A stretch of 64,000 nucleotides of DNA, taken from assembly GCA_000223315.2 (NCBI GenBank), contig AFUS01000005.1, forward strand, positions 496,001 through 560,000, written 5' to 3'. The position numbers were made by a program, and so were the translations under genes. The notes below the pieces were generated by a model that did not search any database, had not been told where the DNA came from, and worked only from the letters and a program-made list of their open reading frames with translations. Shown piece after piece: positions 18,263 through 29,101 of the stretch (position 1 is the first letter of the stretch; every line of letters starts with the position of its first letter). Origin of the DNA: Parvimonas sp. oral taxon 393 str. F0440. GTDB taxonomy: Bacteria; Bacillota; Clostridia; Tissierellales; Peptoniphilaceae.

Positions 18263-19006
18263 ATGAAATTAGTTTTAATAAGACATGGAGAAAGCGAGTG
18301 GAACAAATTAAATTTGTTTACAGGATGGACTGATGTAGGTCTTTCAGATAAGGGTGTTATCGAAGCAAATGAAGCCGGTTTTTCTTTAAAGGAAAATGAA
18401 TTCGATTTTGATGTATGCTACTGCTCATATCTTAAAAGAGCTATTAACACTTTAAATATTGTTTTGGAAAGAATGGACAGACAGTGGTTACCTGTTATAA
18501 AAACTTGGAAATTAAATGAAAGACATTATGGAGCATTACAAGGCTTAAACAAGGCTGAAACTGCTGAAAAATATGGAGAAGAACAAGTAAAACTTTGGAG
18601 AAGATCCTTTGATGTACCACCTCCTGCACTTGATAAAGATGACGAAAGATGTCCTCATAATCAAGAGCCTTACAGAAATGTCGATAAGAGTGAATTACCT
18701 TATAATGAAAGTTTAAAAAATACCATTGAAAGAGTAATACCTTATTATGAAGATGTTATAAAAAAAGATATGTTAGATGGAAAAAGAGTTCTAATAACTG
18801 CACATGGAAATTCATTAAGAGCATTGGTTAAATATTTAGATAATTTAACAGATGAAGAGATTATTTCTGTAAATATACCTACAGGAATTCCTTTAGTTTA
18901 TGAATTCGATGATGATTTCAAAGTTACAAATAAATACTATTTAGGAAATCAAGATGTAATAAATGCAAAAATAAATTCTGTTGCAAATCAAGCAAAGAAA
19001 AAGTAA
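18263..19006 (+). CDS. gpmA: 2,3-bisphosphoglycerate-dependent phosphoglycerate mutase
   Basis: Glycolytic interconversion of 3- and 2-phosphoglycerate. 247 residues, the usual size. The phosphohistidine motif [10 protein letters not shown] is near the N-terminus, with [10 protein letters not shown] and the second histidine in [11 protein letters not shown]. Start is set by AAAGGAG. Single gene with its own promoter and terminator. Confidence 0.97.
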   Translation: MKLVLIRHGESEWNKLNLFTGWTDVGLSDKGVIEANEAGFSLKENEFDFDVCYCSYLKRAINTLNIVLERMDRQWLPVIKTWKLNERHYGALQGLNKAETAEKYGEEQVKLWRRSFDVPPPALDKDDERCPHNQEPYRNVDKSELPYNESLKNTIERVIPYYEDVIKKDMLDGKRVLITAHGNSLRALVKYLDNLTDEEIISVNIPTGIPLVYEFDDDFKVTNKYYLGNQDVINAKINSVANQAKKK

Positions 19007-19023
19007 ATTTTTTTAAACAAAAT

Positions 19024-19050
19024 AGGTTGAGGAATAAAATCCTCAACCTT
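19024..19050 (+). terminator. Terminator of gpmA
   Basis: GGTTGAGGA, loop, TCCTCAACC followed by TTTTAATTTT. Confidence 0.85.
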
Positions 19051-19093
19051 TTAATTTTATCAATACTATCTTTATTCGAATATTGTAAAAGTA

Positions 19094-19123
19094 AAAAGCA
19101 ACAATGTAACTTGTTGCTTTTTT
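19094..19123. terminator. Second terminator-like hairpin next to repeat copy 2
   Basis: AAAAAGCAACAA, loop, TTGTTGCTTTTTT. It abuts the GC-rich repeat, just as the hairpin at 10.5 kb abuts copy 1. Confidence 0.7.
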
Positions 19124-19197
19124 ATTGTGAAACAACAAGGTTCCCGGGAACCCACCCGATGCAAAGCATCGTGGAAGGGTGGGGCTCTTATTTATTA
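19121..19197 (+). repeat. GC-rich hairpin repeat, copy 2
   Basis: Same unit as 10529-10606: TTATTGTGAAACAACAAGG, CCCGGG, then the palindrome CCCACCCGATGC...GCATCG..GGAAGGGTGGG and TCTTATTTA. The inner positions that differ sit mostly in the loop or at mismatches of the stem. Confidence 0.85.
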
Positions 19198-19216
19198 ATC
19201 TTTTAATATAATTTTA

Positions 19217-20512
19217 TTATGCCTTAGTAGCTTCAATATTATTTTTACTATTATTTTTACTATTATTTTCAAATATAGCAACAATAACAAATACAATTAT
19301 TGCTGGGATTAAATAACCAAAACTTAAAGAACTAAGTGGTAATAATTTTATAAATCCAAAAATCCCTAAAGAGTCATTTAATACAGTTATAAATCCGATA
19401 ATTATTGAAAGTATTGCTGAATATTTTATAGCTTTATTACATGGAATTTTATTTCTCAATATACTTGTCAAAATTAATATAATTATTGGTGGATACAATG
19501 TAAATAAAAGTGGAACTGCCAATTTTATTATTGCATCTACTCCAAGACAAGAGAATATAAAACTTGCAAAACAAACAATCATAACCCAAATTTTATAAGG
19601 TATTTTAGGCATTATTTCCGCAAAATATTCAGAAACTCCGCCTGTAAGTGCAACTGAAGTTGTAAGGCAAGCCAAAATTACTATAACTGAAAGCATTAAA
19701 ATACCTATACGACCGAATAATGCATTTGTAAAGTTAAGTAAAATAACTGTACCGTTTTTTGCACCTTCAACATTTAATTTTGAACTTGCTCCTAAGAAAC
19801 AAAGTCCTCCATAAACAATGCTTAAACAAATAAAAGCTATAATAGAAGAAGACAATATTACTTTTTTCTCTCTTTCTTTTCTAATTTTATAGAAAACTAA
19901 AGCATTTACTATAACCGCATTGAAAAGACCCGCACCAAGTCCGTCTAGTGTTTGAAAACCATTTAAAAATGATTCATACATTACTTTTTGTAAATCTTCT
20001 CCGGGTTGAATTTTTCCAACAGGATAAATTATACCTGTGATAATCATAATAATTAAAAATACAAGTAATGCAGGTGTTAAATATTTTCCAATAAAATCAA
20101 CTATTTTTTCAGATTTTATACAAATAAAATATGTAATAGTAAAAAATACCGCTGTAGTTATAATTAAACTGTTGAATCCAAAGTTTGCAACCCCCAAATT
20201 ATATGTAATTGCACCTGTTCTTGGTATTGCTACCAAAGGTCCTATACATAAAGATATACAAACTAAAACTATTGTCCCCAAATATTTTCCTAAAGGTTTT
20301 ACAAATTCTGTGATACCTCCGGAAGAAAATACACAATAAAGTGATATCATTGCCAAAAGTCCATCAGCAGCCATATATAAAATAAAAGCTATAAGCCAAT
20401 AAGAACCGGAAGTATATCCCAAATATGTTGGAAATATTAAATTTCCAGCACCAAAGAACATTGCAAATAAGCTAAAACCTATTACAAATATTATATTTAC
20501 TTCTTTTTTCAT
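19217..20512 (-). CDS. brnQ: Branched-chain amino acid transporter BrnQ (LIVCS family)
   Basis: Sodium-coupled uptake of Leu/Ile/Val. 431 residues with about 12 helices; the N-terminal signature FAMFFGAGNLIFPTYLG is diagnostic of the family. The start at 20512 (MKKEVNIIFVIGFS) follows TAGGAGGGATT. The C-terminal end is asparagine-rich (NNSKNNSKNN). Single gene, ending at the repeat. Confidence 0.95.
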   Translation of the reverse strand: MKKEVNIIFVIGFSLFAMFFGAGNLIFPTYLGYTSGSYWLIAFILYMAADGLLAMISLYCVFSSGGITEFVKPLGKYLGTIVLVCISLCIGPLVAIPRTGAITYNLGVANFGFNSLIITTAVFFTITYFICIKSEKIVDFIGKYLTPALLVFLIIMIITGIIYPVGKIQPGEDLQKVMYESFLNGFQTLDGLGAGLFNAVIVNALVFYKIRKEREKKVILSSSIIAFICLSIVYGGLCFLGASSKLNVEGAKNGTVILLNFTNALFGRIGILMLSVIVILACLTTSVALTGGVSEYFAEIMPKIPYKIWVMIVCFASFIFSCLGVDAIIKLAVPLLFTLYPPIIILILTSILRNKIPCNKAIKYSAILSIIIGFITVLNDSLGIFGFIKLLPLSSLSFGYLIPAIIVFVIVAIFENNSKNNSKNNIEATKA

Positions 20513-20742
20513 AATCCCTCCTAAAGTAAAAAACGATTTCGTAAGTAATATTAACATAAAATATAAAAACATGCAAGGTATGGCAACTAAAAAAATTATC
20601 TTTAATTTTTCTAATTTATTTTATAATATGAAGTATATAAAACTAAAAATAAATAAAGTTTATTGTAAAAAAATTATGTTTACTAATTGCTAATAATTAA
20701 TAAAAAGAATTTCAATAATATGATTTACACCTTTTACAACAA

Positions 20743-20768
20743 AAAAGGGAACTACAAAGTTCCCTTTT
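20743..20768 (-). terminator. Terminator of the str operon (after tuf)
   Basis: AAAAGGGAACT, loop ACAA, AGTTCCCTTTT; lies just past the tuf stop on the minus strand. Confidence 0.9.
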
Positions 20769-20784
20769 AAAATCATAAATTTAA

Positions 20785-21978
20785 TTATGCTAAAATCTTA
20801 GTAACAACGCCTGATCCTACTGTTCTTCCACCTTCTCTGATGGCAAATCTTAAACCTTCATCAATAGCGATTGGAGTAATTAATTCGATTATGAATTTAG
20901 CGTTATCTCCAGGCATAACCATTTCTACGCCTTCTTCTAATTGGATATTACCAGTTACGTCAGTTGTTCTGAAGTAGAATTGTGGTCTGTATCCTGAGAA
21001 GAATGGAGTATGTCTTCCACCTTCTTCTTTAGTTAATACGTAAACTTCTGATTCAAATTTAGTATGTGGGTTGATTGAACCTGGTTTTGCAAGAACTTGT
21101 CCTCTTTGGATTTCGTTTCTTTGAACACCTCTTAATAATAGACCGATGTTATCTCCGGCAGCAGCTTCATCTAACATCTTCTTGAACATTTCAACACCAG
21201 TTACTACAACTGTTCTTCTTTCAGTAGTTAAACCTACTAATTCAACGCTATCTTGAACTTTTACTTTACCTTTTTCTACTCTACCTGTAGCAACAGTTCC
21301 TCTACCTGTGATTGAGAATACGTCTTCTACTGGCATTAAGAATGGATTGTCAACATCTCTAACTGGTTCAGGAATGAAAGCGTCAACTTCTTCCATTAAT
21401 TTAACGATTTTATCTCCCCATTCTCCATCTGGATCTTCAAGAGCTTTTAAAGCTGAACCAACTACGATTGGAGTGTTATCTCCATCATATTCATATTCAC
21501 TTAATAATTCTCTAACTTCCATTTCAACAAGTTCGATTAATTCTGGGTCATCAACTTGGTCTTCTTTATTTAAAAATACAGCAATTCTAGGAACGCCTAC
21601 TTGTCTTGCAAGTAAGATATGTTCTCTTGTTTGAGGCATTGGACCGTCAGCAGCACTTACTACTAAGATAGCTCCGTCCATTTGAGCAGCACCTGTAATC
21701 ATGTTCTTAACATAGTCGGCGTGTCCTGGGCAGTCAACGTGTGCATAGTGTCTGTTAGCTGTTTCATATTCAACGTGAGAAGTTGAAATTGTAATTCCTC
21801 TTTCTCTTTCTTCTGGAGCCTTGTCAATATTTGCATAATCAACGAATTCACCAGTACCAAATCTCTTATTTAATACTAAAGTGATAGCTGCAGTTAAAGT
21901 AGTTTTACCATGGTCAACGTGACCAATAGTTCCGATATTAACGTGTGGTTTAGTTCTTTCAAATTTTTGCTTAGCCAT
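20785..21978 (-). CDS. tuf: Elongation factor Tu
   Basis: GTPase that brings aminoacyl-tRNA to the ribosome. 397 residues; G1 GHVDHGKT, switch region RGITIST, G3 DCPGH, G4 NKED (commonly NKCD), and domains 2 and 3 ending VTKILA. Last gene of rpsL-rpsG-fusA-tuf. The start follows TAGGAGGAC. High-expression codon use. Confidence 0.99.
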   Translation of the reverse strand: MAKQKFERTKPHVNIGTIGHVDHGKTTLTAAITLVLNKRFGTGEFVDYANIDKAPEERERGITISTSHVEYETANRHYAHVDCPGHADYVKNMITGAAQMDGAILVVSAADGPMPQTREHILLARQVGVPRIAVFLNKEDQVDDPELIELVEMEVRELLSEYEYDGDNTPIVVGSALKALEDPDGEWGDKIVKLMEEVDAFIPEPVRDVDNPFLMPVEDVFSITGRGTVATGRVEKGKVKVQDSVELVGLTTERRTVVVTGVEMFKKMLDEAAAGDNIGLLLRGVQRNEIQRGQVLAKPGSINPHTKFESEVYVLTKEEGGRHTPFFSGYRPQFYFRTTDVTGNIQLEEGVEMVMPGDNAKFIIELITPIAIDEGLRFAIREGGRTVGSGVVTKILA

Positions 21979-21998
21979 TTTACTAAAGTCCTCCTAAT

Positions 21999-24074
21999 CT
22001 ATTTTTTTGCTCTCTCGCCAATTACTTTTTCTGCAATTGCTTGAGGCACTTTTTCATAATGATCGAATTGCATTGAATATGTTGCACGACCTTGAGTATT
22101 ACTTCTTAAGTCTGTTGCATATCCAAACATTTCAGCTAAAGGTATAAATGCATCAAGTACATGAACACCATTTTTAGGATTCATCCCCTGGATTCTACCT
22201 CTTCTTGATGAAACATCTCCCATAACATCTCCTAAATATTCATCCGGAGTTGTTATTTCAACTTTCATCATCGGTTCTAAAAGAACCGGAGCAGCTTTTG
22301 ATACTGCTTGTCTAAATGCCATTGAACCAGCAATCTTAAATGCCATTTCAGATGAGTCAACTTCATGGTATGAACCATCATATAAAGTAACTTTAACATC
22401 TAAAACAGGATATCCTGCAAGTACACCTGCTTGAGTTGCTTCTTCAATACCTTTTTGAACAGGTCCGATATATTCTTTTGGAATAGCTCCCCCTACGATA
22501 TTATTTACAAACTCAAAGCCTTTACCAGCTTCTTGAGGTTCAATTTTAATTTTACAGTGTCCATATTGTCCACTACCACCAGATTGTCTGATGTATTTTC
22601 CTTCAGCTTCTGCACCTTGAGAAATAGATTCTCTGTAAGAAACTTGTGGATTACCTATATTAGCTTCTACTTTGAACTCTCTTAAAAGTCTGTCAACGAT
22701 GATTTCTAAGTGTAATTCACCCATTCCTGAAATGATTGTTTGACCAGTTTCTTCATCAGTATAAGTTCTAAAAGTAGGATCTTCTTCTGCTAATTTGTGT
22801 AAAGCTATACTCATTTTTTCTTGAGATGCTTTTGTTTTTGGTTCGATAGCAACAGAAATAACCGGTTCAGGGAATTCCATTTTTTCAAGAATTACATGGC
22901 TATTCATATCACAAAGAGTATCTCCAGTTGTAGTATCTTTAAGACCTACTGCTGCTGCGATGTCTCCAGCTGATACGCTGTCAACTTCTTCTCTCTTGTT
23001 AGCATGCATCATAAGAATTCTACCAATTCTTTCTTTTTTGCCTTTTGTTGAGTTATATACATAAGAACCTGATTCTAAAGTTCCTGAGTATACTCTGAAA
23101 TATGCAAGCTTTCCAACAAATGGGTCAGCTACAATTTTAAATGCTAATGCTGAGAAAGGTTCTTCATCTGAAGCATGTCTTTCTACAGGTTCTTCATTAT
23201 CATCCACGCCTTCAATTGCAGGAATGTCTAATGGAGATGGCATATAAGCCACGATAGCATTTAATAGAGGTTGAACCCCTTTGTTTTTATAAGCTGAACC
23301 ACAAAGTACCGGGTTTATTGATAGATTAATAGTAGCTCTTCTAATAGCTTCTCTTAATTCAGTTGGTGAAATAGCTTCTCCTTCTAAATATTTTTCCATA
23401 ATAAACTCATCTGTTTCAGCTAATGCTTCCAATAAGTTTTGACGATATTCTTCTGCTTTATCCTTGTAAGCATCCGGAATATCTATTTCTTCTATATCTG
23501 TACCTAAGTCGTTTTTATAAATAATAGCACCCATTGTAACTAGGTCAATAACTCCTACGAATTCTGATTCAGCTCCAATAGGAATTTGTACAGGAACCGG
23601 ATTAGCTTTTAACTTATCTTTAATAGTTTCGATAGAGTCATAGTAATTAGCTCCGGTAGCATCCATTTTATTTATAAAGCAAATACGTGGTACGCCATAT
23701 TTATCTGCTTGTCTCCAAACAGTTTCTGATTGTGGTTCTACACCGCTCTTTGCATCAAAAAGTGCAACTGAACCGTCAAGAACTCTTAAAGATCTTTCAA
23801 CTTCTACAGTAAAGTCAACGTGTCCTGGAGTGTCAATGATGTTAATTCTTGTATCATTCCATACACAAGTTGTAGCAGCTGAACAAATAGTGATACCTCT
23901 TTCTTTTTCTTGCTCCATCCAGTCCATTTGTGCAGCACCTTCATGAGTATCACCTATTTTGTGGATCTTTCCTGTATAATAGAGCATTCTTTCTGTTACT
24001 GTTGTCTTACCAGCATCGATATGCGCCATTATACCAATATTTCTTGTATTTTCAAGTGAATATTGTCTTGCCAC
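21999..24074 (-). CDS. fusA: Elongation factor G
   Basis: Translocation GTPase of 691 residues. G1 [31 protein letters not shown]; domains II-V follow with the usual C-terminal region [18 protein letters not shown]. Between rpsG and tuf in the standard str order. Confidence 0.99.
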   Translation of the reverse strand: MARQYSLENTRNIGIMAHIDAGKTTVTERMLYYTGKIHKIGDTHEGAAQMDWMEQEKERGITICSAATTCVWNDTRINIIDTPGHVDFTVEVERSLRVLDGSVALFDAKSGVEPQSETVWRQADKYGVPRICFINKMDATGANYYDSIETIKDKLKANPVPVQIPIGAESEFVGVIDLVTMGAIIYKNDLGTDIEEIDIPDAYKDKAEEYRQNLLEALAETDEFIMEKYLEGEAISPTELREAIRRATINLSINPVLCGSAYKNKGVQPLLNAIVAYMPSPLDIPAIEGVDDNEEPVERHASDEEPFSALAFKIVADPFVGKLAYFRVYSGTLESGSYVYNSTKGKKERIGRILMMHANKREEVDSVSAGDIAAAVGLKDTTTGDTLCDMNSHVILEKMEFPEPVISVAIEPKTKASQEKMSIALHKLAEEDPTFRTYTDEETGQTIISGMGELHLEIIVDRLLREFKVEANIGNPQVSYRESISQGAEAEGKYIRQSGGSGQYGHCKIKIEPQEAGKGFEFVNNIVGGAIPKEYIGPVQKGIEEATQAGVLAGYPVLDVKVTLYDGSYHEVDSSEMAFKIAGSMAFRQAVSKAAPVLLEPMMKVEITTPDEYLGDVMGDVSSRRGRIQGMNPKNGVHVLDAFIPLAEMFGYATDLRSNTQGRATYSMQFDHYEKVPQAIAEKVIGERAKK

Positions 24075-24113
24075 AATAGCATTTCCCCTTTCCTTTTAAA
24101 TAAAATTCCTATA

Positions 24114-24583
24114 TTAGAATCCGTAATGTGCAAAAGCCTTGTTAGCTTCAGCCATCTTATGAGTGTCTTCTCTCTTCTTAACACTTGCTCCTGTGTTATT
24201 TACAGCATCTAAAATTTCTTTAGCAAGTCTTTCTTTCATAGTTTTTTCTCCTCTATTTCTAGAGTAAGTTACTAACCATCTTAAACCTAAAGTTTGTCTT
24301 CTTTCAGGCCTAACTTGAATAGGTACTTGGTATGTTGCCCCACCTATACGTCTTGCTTTAATTTCTAAAACAGGCATTATATTTTCAAGAGCCTTTCTGA
24401 AAACTTCAGTTGGTTCTTCGCCAGTCTTTTCTTTTACGATTTCAAATGCACCGTAAACGATAGCTTGAGCAGTTCCTTTTTTCCGTCAAGCATAATGTTG
24501 TTTATAAGTTTAGTAACAACCACATCTCCATAAATCGGATCCGGCATTACCTCTCTCTTTGGAACATGTCCTTTTCTTGGCAC
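24114..24583 (-). CDS. rpsG: 30S ribosomal protein S7 (frameshifted)
   Basis: Assembly and head-domain protein of the small subunit, essential in all bacteria. The start is a GTG at 24583 read as [20 protein letters not shown], after GGAGGGAAGAAAG. The literal frame goes wrong after LDGKK: the T run 24477-24482 lacks one base, and restoring it gives [13 protein letters not shown] and joins the C-terminal piece ([19 protein letters not shown]). Restored length 156 residues, exactly normal. A real break here would be lethal, so this is the clearest evidence of sequence error in the window. Confidence 0.95.
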
Positions 24584-24715
24584 CTTTCTTCCCTCCTTAC
24601 CATATTTAGTAGTATCACTGGTACTCAGCGATTTTTCTTTGCTGATAAGCACACAAATGTATGTATTATAAAGTTAAACTCTAATTAATAAAACATTTCT
24701 GCCACATCAGTTTAA

Positions 24716-25126
24716 TTATTTAGGTCTTTTAGCTCCATATTTAGATCTTCCTTGCTTTCTGTTAGCTACCCCGGCAGTATCCAATGTACCTCTGATAATG
24801 TGGTATCTAACCCCTGGAAGGTCCTTTACTCTTCCCCCTCTAATAAGCACAACACTGTGTTCTTGAAGGTTATGACCTATACCTGGAATATAAGCTGCAA
24901 CTTCCATTCCGTTTGTTAATCTAACCCTTGCAACCTTACGTAACGCTGAGTTAGGTTTCTTAGGAGTTACAGTTCTTACAGCTGTACATACACCTCTCTT
25001 TTGTGGTGATTCACTAGCAGTACTTCTCTTTTTAAGTGTATTAAAATTAAAACTTAATGCTGGTGCTTTTGATTTAGTAACAGCTCTTTCTCTTCCTTGT
25101 TTAATTAACTGGTTAATAGTTGGCAT
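24716..25126 (-). CDS. rpsL: 30S ribosomal protein S12
   Basis: Decoding-centre protein of 136 residues. [13 protein letters not shown] start; conserved loops [17 protein letters not shown] and [15 protein letters not shown]. The lysines at the usual streptomycin-resistance sites (PKKPNSA and GRVKDLP) are wild type. First gene of the str operon; ribosome-binding site AAGGAGG. Confidence 0.98.
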   Translation of the reverse strand: MPTINQLIKQGRERAVTKSKAPALSFNFNTLKKRSTASESPQKRGVCTAVRTVTPKKPNSALRKVARVRLTNGMEVAAYIPGIGHNLQEHSVVLIRGGRVKDLPGVRYHIIRGTLDTAGVANRKQGRSKYGAKRPK

Positions 25127-25245
25127 TTCTTCACCTCCTTAAATTTTTTCTAAAAATGCACATAACTATACATTATTAAATGTACCTAAATATTCTAACA
25201 TTTATATATACAAAAGTCAATATTTTTTAAGTTTTTTAATATTTT

Positions 25246-26384
25246 TTATCTGCTATTTTCAGAAATTTTCCCCTTTATAATTATCGAACCTATGTCTGAT
25301 AATATTGGTTTAAATAGGCTTGTTATTTCCGAAGCATCAAGGTCACTTTCATTCTTTGTAAATTCCCTTGTAAGTTTTGTAAATCTTTTAAAAAAGCCTT
25401 TTGGTGAAATTGGACATTCAACTCCAAAAACTTCCTTTCCTGAATCCATCATTAACAAGGACATTCTATAATACATGAATTTATTATCTTCTTCATCCAT
25501 ATTTGCATCATAGTATTCAAAAAGTTTTTCAAAATTTTTCATAATTTCACTCTGTTCGACAACTTCATTTAAAGTTAAAATTCCATTTTCTTTTTTAAAC
25601 ATTGAGTATGGAGAATGAACCCCTCCTAATATATGAACTATTTTAGAATATCTGGTATCTTCATTTCCAATATTTGTAGTAGATTTTATAAAAATCTTAT
25701 TCGATACTGACCGCATAATAATATTTACATAGTCATATTCGTTACAAATATTATAGATTTTATATCCATTATCTGTAATTTCTTTGTTATATTTTTTTAG
25801 AAAATTTTCATTAAATCCCTGCCCATCAAAAGAATATACTTTTTTCAGTTTGGACATATCTCCCCGTAGAACTCCAATGTATTGAGCCTTATTTCCACCT
25901 TTGGAATGACCTGAAACATAAATTTTATTTATATCCGGAAACTTTTCAACCATCTCATCAAAATAGCTTAAAGCTCTTCTTTGTTGCTTTGTATCTGTTA
26001 TATTATACGTTCCTTCTACATTATCTTTCCACTCAAAATCTCCTGCAGTACCCTTGTAAACTATAATTAAATTATCTTTAAACTGAAAACTCACATTTAC
26101 AACTCTATAACTACCGGAAGCATTTCCATAGACCGAGTTATCAACATCTACTATTTTTATTTTTTCATAAATTTTTCTATTATGGTCAACTGTATTTAAA
26201 ATATTTAAAAATTCTTCTTCATCTATTCCTGCCGGGTAATTTCCAGATTCATCTTTTTTATTCCTAATAAAATCAAATATCTCATTAATATTTTTACCTA
26301 CTATTTTTTCTTGTACATCATCTTTTTCAAAATTATGAACATAAATTATACAGTTTAAAATTAAAAAACATCAATATTAAACAT
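25246..26384 (-). CDS. DUF2974 (Mbeg1-like) alpha/beta hydrolase-fold protein (frameshifted)
   Basis: Predicted lipase/esterase-like protein. The nucleophile elbow GHSKGG lies in IYVSGHSKGGNKAQYIG, with a class 3 lipase-like neighbourhood (VYKGTAGDFEWKDN; SFDGQGFN). The literal frame starts late. Upstream the frame remains open through IFDFIRNKKDESGNYPAGID, and restoring one base in the A run 26363-26368 links it to MFNIDVFLILNCIIYV, whose ATG at 26384 follows AGGAGGAAAT; 379 residues. It follows rpsL without a clear terminator. Substrate unknown. Confidence 0.85.
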
Positions 26385-26395
26385 ATTTCCTCCTA

Positions 26396-27064
26396 TTATT
26401 CAAAGCTATAATGTTCTTTACCTGCTCCAAGTTCAAAATGGTATTTAATAATTCCCAAATCAACCTTTGTATAAAATCCCATTTTTGAAACTATATCTAC
26501 CTTATTATCTTTTAGAATAATTTTATATCTTTGTTGATTTAAGGCTGTAGGTGCAAGCAGTGCAAATCTTACTCCTTTTAAAAACCAATCAGGCATTTCT
26601 ACATCACTACTTGCAACTGAAGAAATACTTTTAAGTTTTCTTGTCTTTCCGTTTGTCTCTCCATATCCTATAGCTATAACACATACAAGTTTTTCATCTT
26701 CTTTTATATCATATTTAGCATTTTTCTTACTATATGTTCCTCCAACCCAACAGGTATTAAGCTCCAAACTTTGAGCTTTTATAACTAATTTTTCTGCAAA
26801 ATATCCAATCTTTTCATCTAAATTATCACATTTTTTCCCAATCATTGCTATATAGTTATTAACATTTTTAAATTTTCCAAAATCTGCCAAAATACTCTTT
26901 CCAAAGGCATTCGGTTCATTTGTAATGAATTGAATATGCAAATCTCCAATATTATTGTATTCTTCTATATCTCTATTTATTTCATTTATTAAATTTTGTT
27001 CTATATCTTTTTTAAGATATGCTCTTACGGAATGTCTTTCTTCTACAAATTTATCAAAATTCAT
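26396..27064 (-). CDS. Nitroreductase-family protein
   Basis: FMN-dependent oxidoreductase fold, 222 residues. The N-terminal signature VEERHSVRAYLKKDIE, central LNTCWVGGTYSK and C-terminal LGIIKYHFELGAG are those of the nitroreductase/Tm-1586-like group. The ATG at 27064 (MNFDKF) follows GGGGGAAAT. It lies 11 bases upstream of the DUF2974 start, so the two are probably co-transcribed. Physiological substrate unknown. Confidence 0.88.
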   Translation of the reverse strand: MNFDKFVEERHSVRAYLKKDIEQNLINEINRDIEEYNNIGDLHIQFITNEPNAFGKSILADFGKFKNVNNYIAMIGKKCDNLDEKIGYFAEKLVIKAQSLELNTCWVGGTYSKKNAKYDIKEDEKLVCVIAIGYGETNGKTRKLKSISSVASSDVEMPDWFLKGVRFALLAPTALNQQRYKIILKDNKVDIVSKMGFYTKVDLGIIKYHFELGAGKEHYSFE

Positions 27065-27189
27065 ATTTCCCCCTATATAAGAAAAGGGCACATACTGCCC
27101 CCCAAATTTATCTCTATACTAACATACGAAAGCTCAAAAGTCAATATAAATCAAAAAACTCTATCGATACAAACCGCTTGAATTCCAAT

Positions 27190-27214
27190 AAAAAAAGAAG
27201 TCCTAAGACTTCTA
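27190..27214 (-). terminator. Terminator of the OTC-carbamate kinase-EamA operon
   Basis: AGAAGTC, loop CTAA, GACTTCT with A/T runs, overlapping the EamA stop region on the minus strand. Confidence 0.75.
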
Positions 27215-28147
27215 AATTTTATTTTCAGCTTCTTCACTTTTCTTTTTAAATATGAAAGATAATTTTGTTTCTGAAATTATTATCGCAATAAAAATTAGAA
27301 CAAAACCTATAACTGATTTAACAGTTAAACTTTCAATTCCAAGCGCAACAGGTAATGCAACTCCAAAGATTGACTCACAACCTAAAATAATAGCGGCACT
27401 GCTTGGATCTGTATATTTTTGCCCTAAGTTTTGTAATAATAATGCAACTGCAGTACACATTATAGAAAGATATAAAACTTCAAGCATAGGTCTTAATGTA
27501 ATTTGCATTCCTGCATTATTTTCTAAAGCAAAAGTAGTTATCCAAGATAAAACACCTGATACTAAAAATTGCATTATTGTAAGTACAAATGGATCTTTAC
27601 CTACTCCAAGTTTTGTAACCATTACTATATGTGATGCAAATAAAATTCCGCTTAAAAGTGCAAGTGCATCTCCATAAATCGCTGTCCAACTTGAATTAAA
27701 AATTGAACCGCTCTCTCCTGCCATAGCTATAAAGAATATACCAATTATACAAAAAATTGCAGCAGATACATTAAATTTATCAGGTCTAACTTTATTTGTT
27801 ATCCAATATAAAAACGGTACAATTACACAATATGATGCTGATAAAAACCCGCTACGTCCCGGAGTTGTAAAAGTAACTCCAAGTGTTTGACTTGAATAAG
27901 CAACAAATAAAAATACTCCAATTATAGCTCCGGCTGTCAATTCATCTTTTCTTGCTTTAAACAATTTTTTATGAAAAATAATTGCTAAGATAATTCCGGC
28001 TATGGTAAATCTAATACCTAAAATAAAATTAGGTTTAAATACATCCGCTGCACTTTTAACTACCGTAAGAGAAGTTCCCCATAAAATAGCTACAATAAAA
28101 AGCGCAATTTTTGCCAAAAAGCTTGTTCTATGTGAAATATTGTTCAA
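27212..28147 (-). CDS. DMT-superfamily (EamA) transporter
   Basis: 311-residue membrane protein with ten helices in two EamA repeats (GTSLTVVKSAADVFKPNFILGIRF in the first; LQNLGQKYTDPSSAAIILGCESIFG in the second). Exporters or exchangers of small metabolites and amino acids are typical. It is the third gene behind argF/arcB and arcC (9 bases after arcC), so it may move ornithine, citrulline or a related compound; that is inference from position only. Confidence 0.9.
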   Translation of the reverse strand: MNNISHRTSFLAKIALFIVAILWGTSLTVVKSAADVFKPNFILGIRFTIAGIILAIIFHKKLFKARKDELTAGAIIGVFLFVAYSSQTLGVTFTTPGRSGFLSASYCVIVPFLYWITNKVRPDKFNVSAAIFCIIGIFFIAMAGESGSIFNSSWTAIYGDALALLSGILFASHIVMVTKLGVGKDPFVLTIMQFLVSGVLSWITTFALENNAGMQITLRPMLEVLYLSIMCTAVALLLQNLGQKYTDPSSAAIILGCESIFGVALPVALGIESLTVKSVIGFVLIFIAIIISETKLSFIFKKKSEEAENKI

Positions 28148-28156
28148 AATGTCCTC

Positions 28157-29092
28157 CTACTTAACTATTTTAGTTCCTGTAAGACCTTTTACAGCATCTG
28201 ATGCTTTTTCAAGCAAAGTAATGATGGCACATCTGTTTTCTGAACCATTTACAAAATCTAAACAAGCCTCAACCTTAGGAAGCATACTTCCCTTTCCAAA
28301 TTGACCTTCTGCAATGTATTTCTTAGCTTCTTCAACTGTGATTTCATCTAATTCTTTTTGTTCGGGTGTGTTGAAATTAATACAAACTTTGTCAACTGCA
28401 GTTAAAATTAAAAGGAAATCAGCATCTAGTTCTGATGCAAGTTCAGCACTTGATTTATCTTTATCAATTACCGCATCAATTCCTACTAGTTTTCCATTTT
28501 TCTTAACAACAGGTATTCCACCGCCACCTACTGTTATAACTACAAGCCCGGCATCTACCATTTTCTTAACAGCGTCAATTTCAACAATGTGTAATGGTTT
28601 TGGTGAAGGAACAACTTTCCTATATCCTCTTCCTGAATCCTCAACAAAAGTAAAGCCCTTTTCTCTTTCAAGTTCTTCAGCTTTTTCCTTTGTATAGAAC
28701 ATTCCAACAGGTTTAGTTGGATTTTCAAATGCTTTATCATCCTCTGCAACTTCAACTTGAGTTACAACGGAAACAGCAGTTTTATTTATTCCTTTTTCTT
28801 TAAACGCTTGACCTAAGGCTTGTTGTAAATGATATCCAATATATCCTTGACTCATAGCTCCACATTCAACAAGAGGCATTAAAGGAGTTTTTTCCTTACC
28901 ATTTGCTGAATAATCCATAGCCAAATTAATCATTCCTACTTGAGGTCCATTTCCATGTCCGATTATAACATCATTTCCATCTTTAACTAAATCTGAAATA
29001 ATATCGGCAGCTATTTTAACTTTCTCTAATTGCTCTAAAGGGGTATTGCCTAAAGCATTACCCCCCAAAGCTACAACTATTCTCTTTCCCAT
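28157..29092 (-). CDS. arcC: Carbamate kinase
   Basis: Makes ATP from carbamoyl phosphate and ADP, releasing ammonia and CO2. 311 residues, full length. MGKRIVVALGGNALG start, GHGNGPQVG, and the C-terminal GSMLPKVEACLDFV loop of amino-acid kinases. Sits 9 bases behind the ornithine carbamoyltransferase gene: together they convert citrulline to ornithine with ATP gain. No arginine deiminase gene is in the window. Confidence 0.97.
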   Translation of the reverse strand: MGKRIVVALGGNALGNTPLEQLEKVKIAADIISDLVKDGNDVIIGHGNGPQVGMINLAMDYSANGKEKTPLMPLVECGAMSQGYIGYHLQQALGQAFKEKGINKTAVSVVTQVEVAEDDKAFENPTKPVGMFYTKEKAEELEREKGFTFVEDSGRGYRKVVPSPKPLHIVEIDAVKKMVDAGLVVITVGGGGIPVVKKNGKLVGIDAVIDKDKSSAELASELDADFLLILTAVDKVCINFNTPEQKELDEITVEEAKKYIAEGQFGKGSMLPKVEACLDFVNGSENRCAIITLLEKASDAVKGLTGTKIVK

Positions 29093-29101
29093 TTGTACCT
29101 C

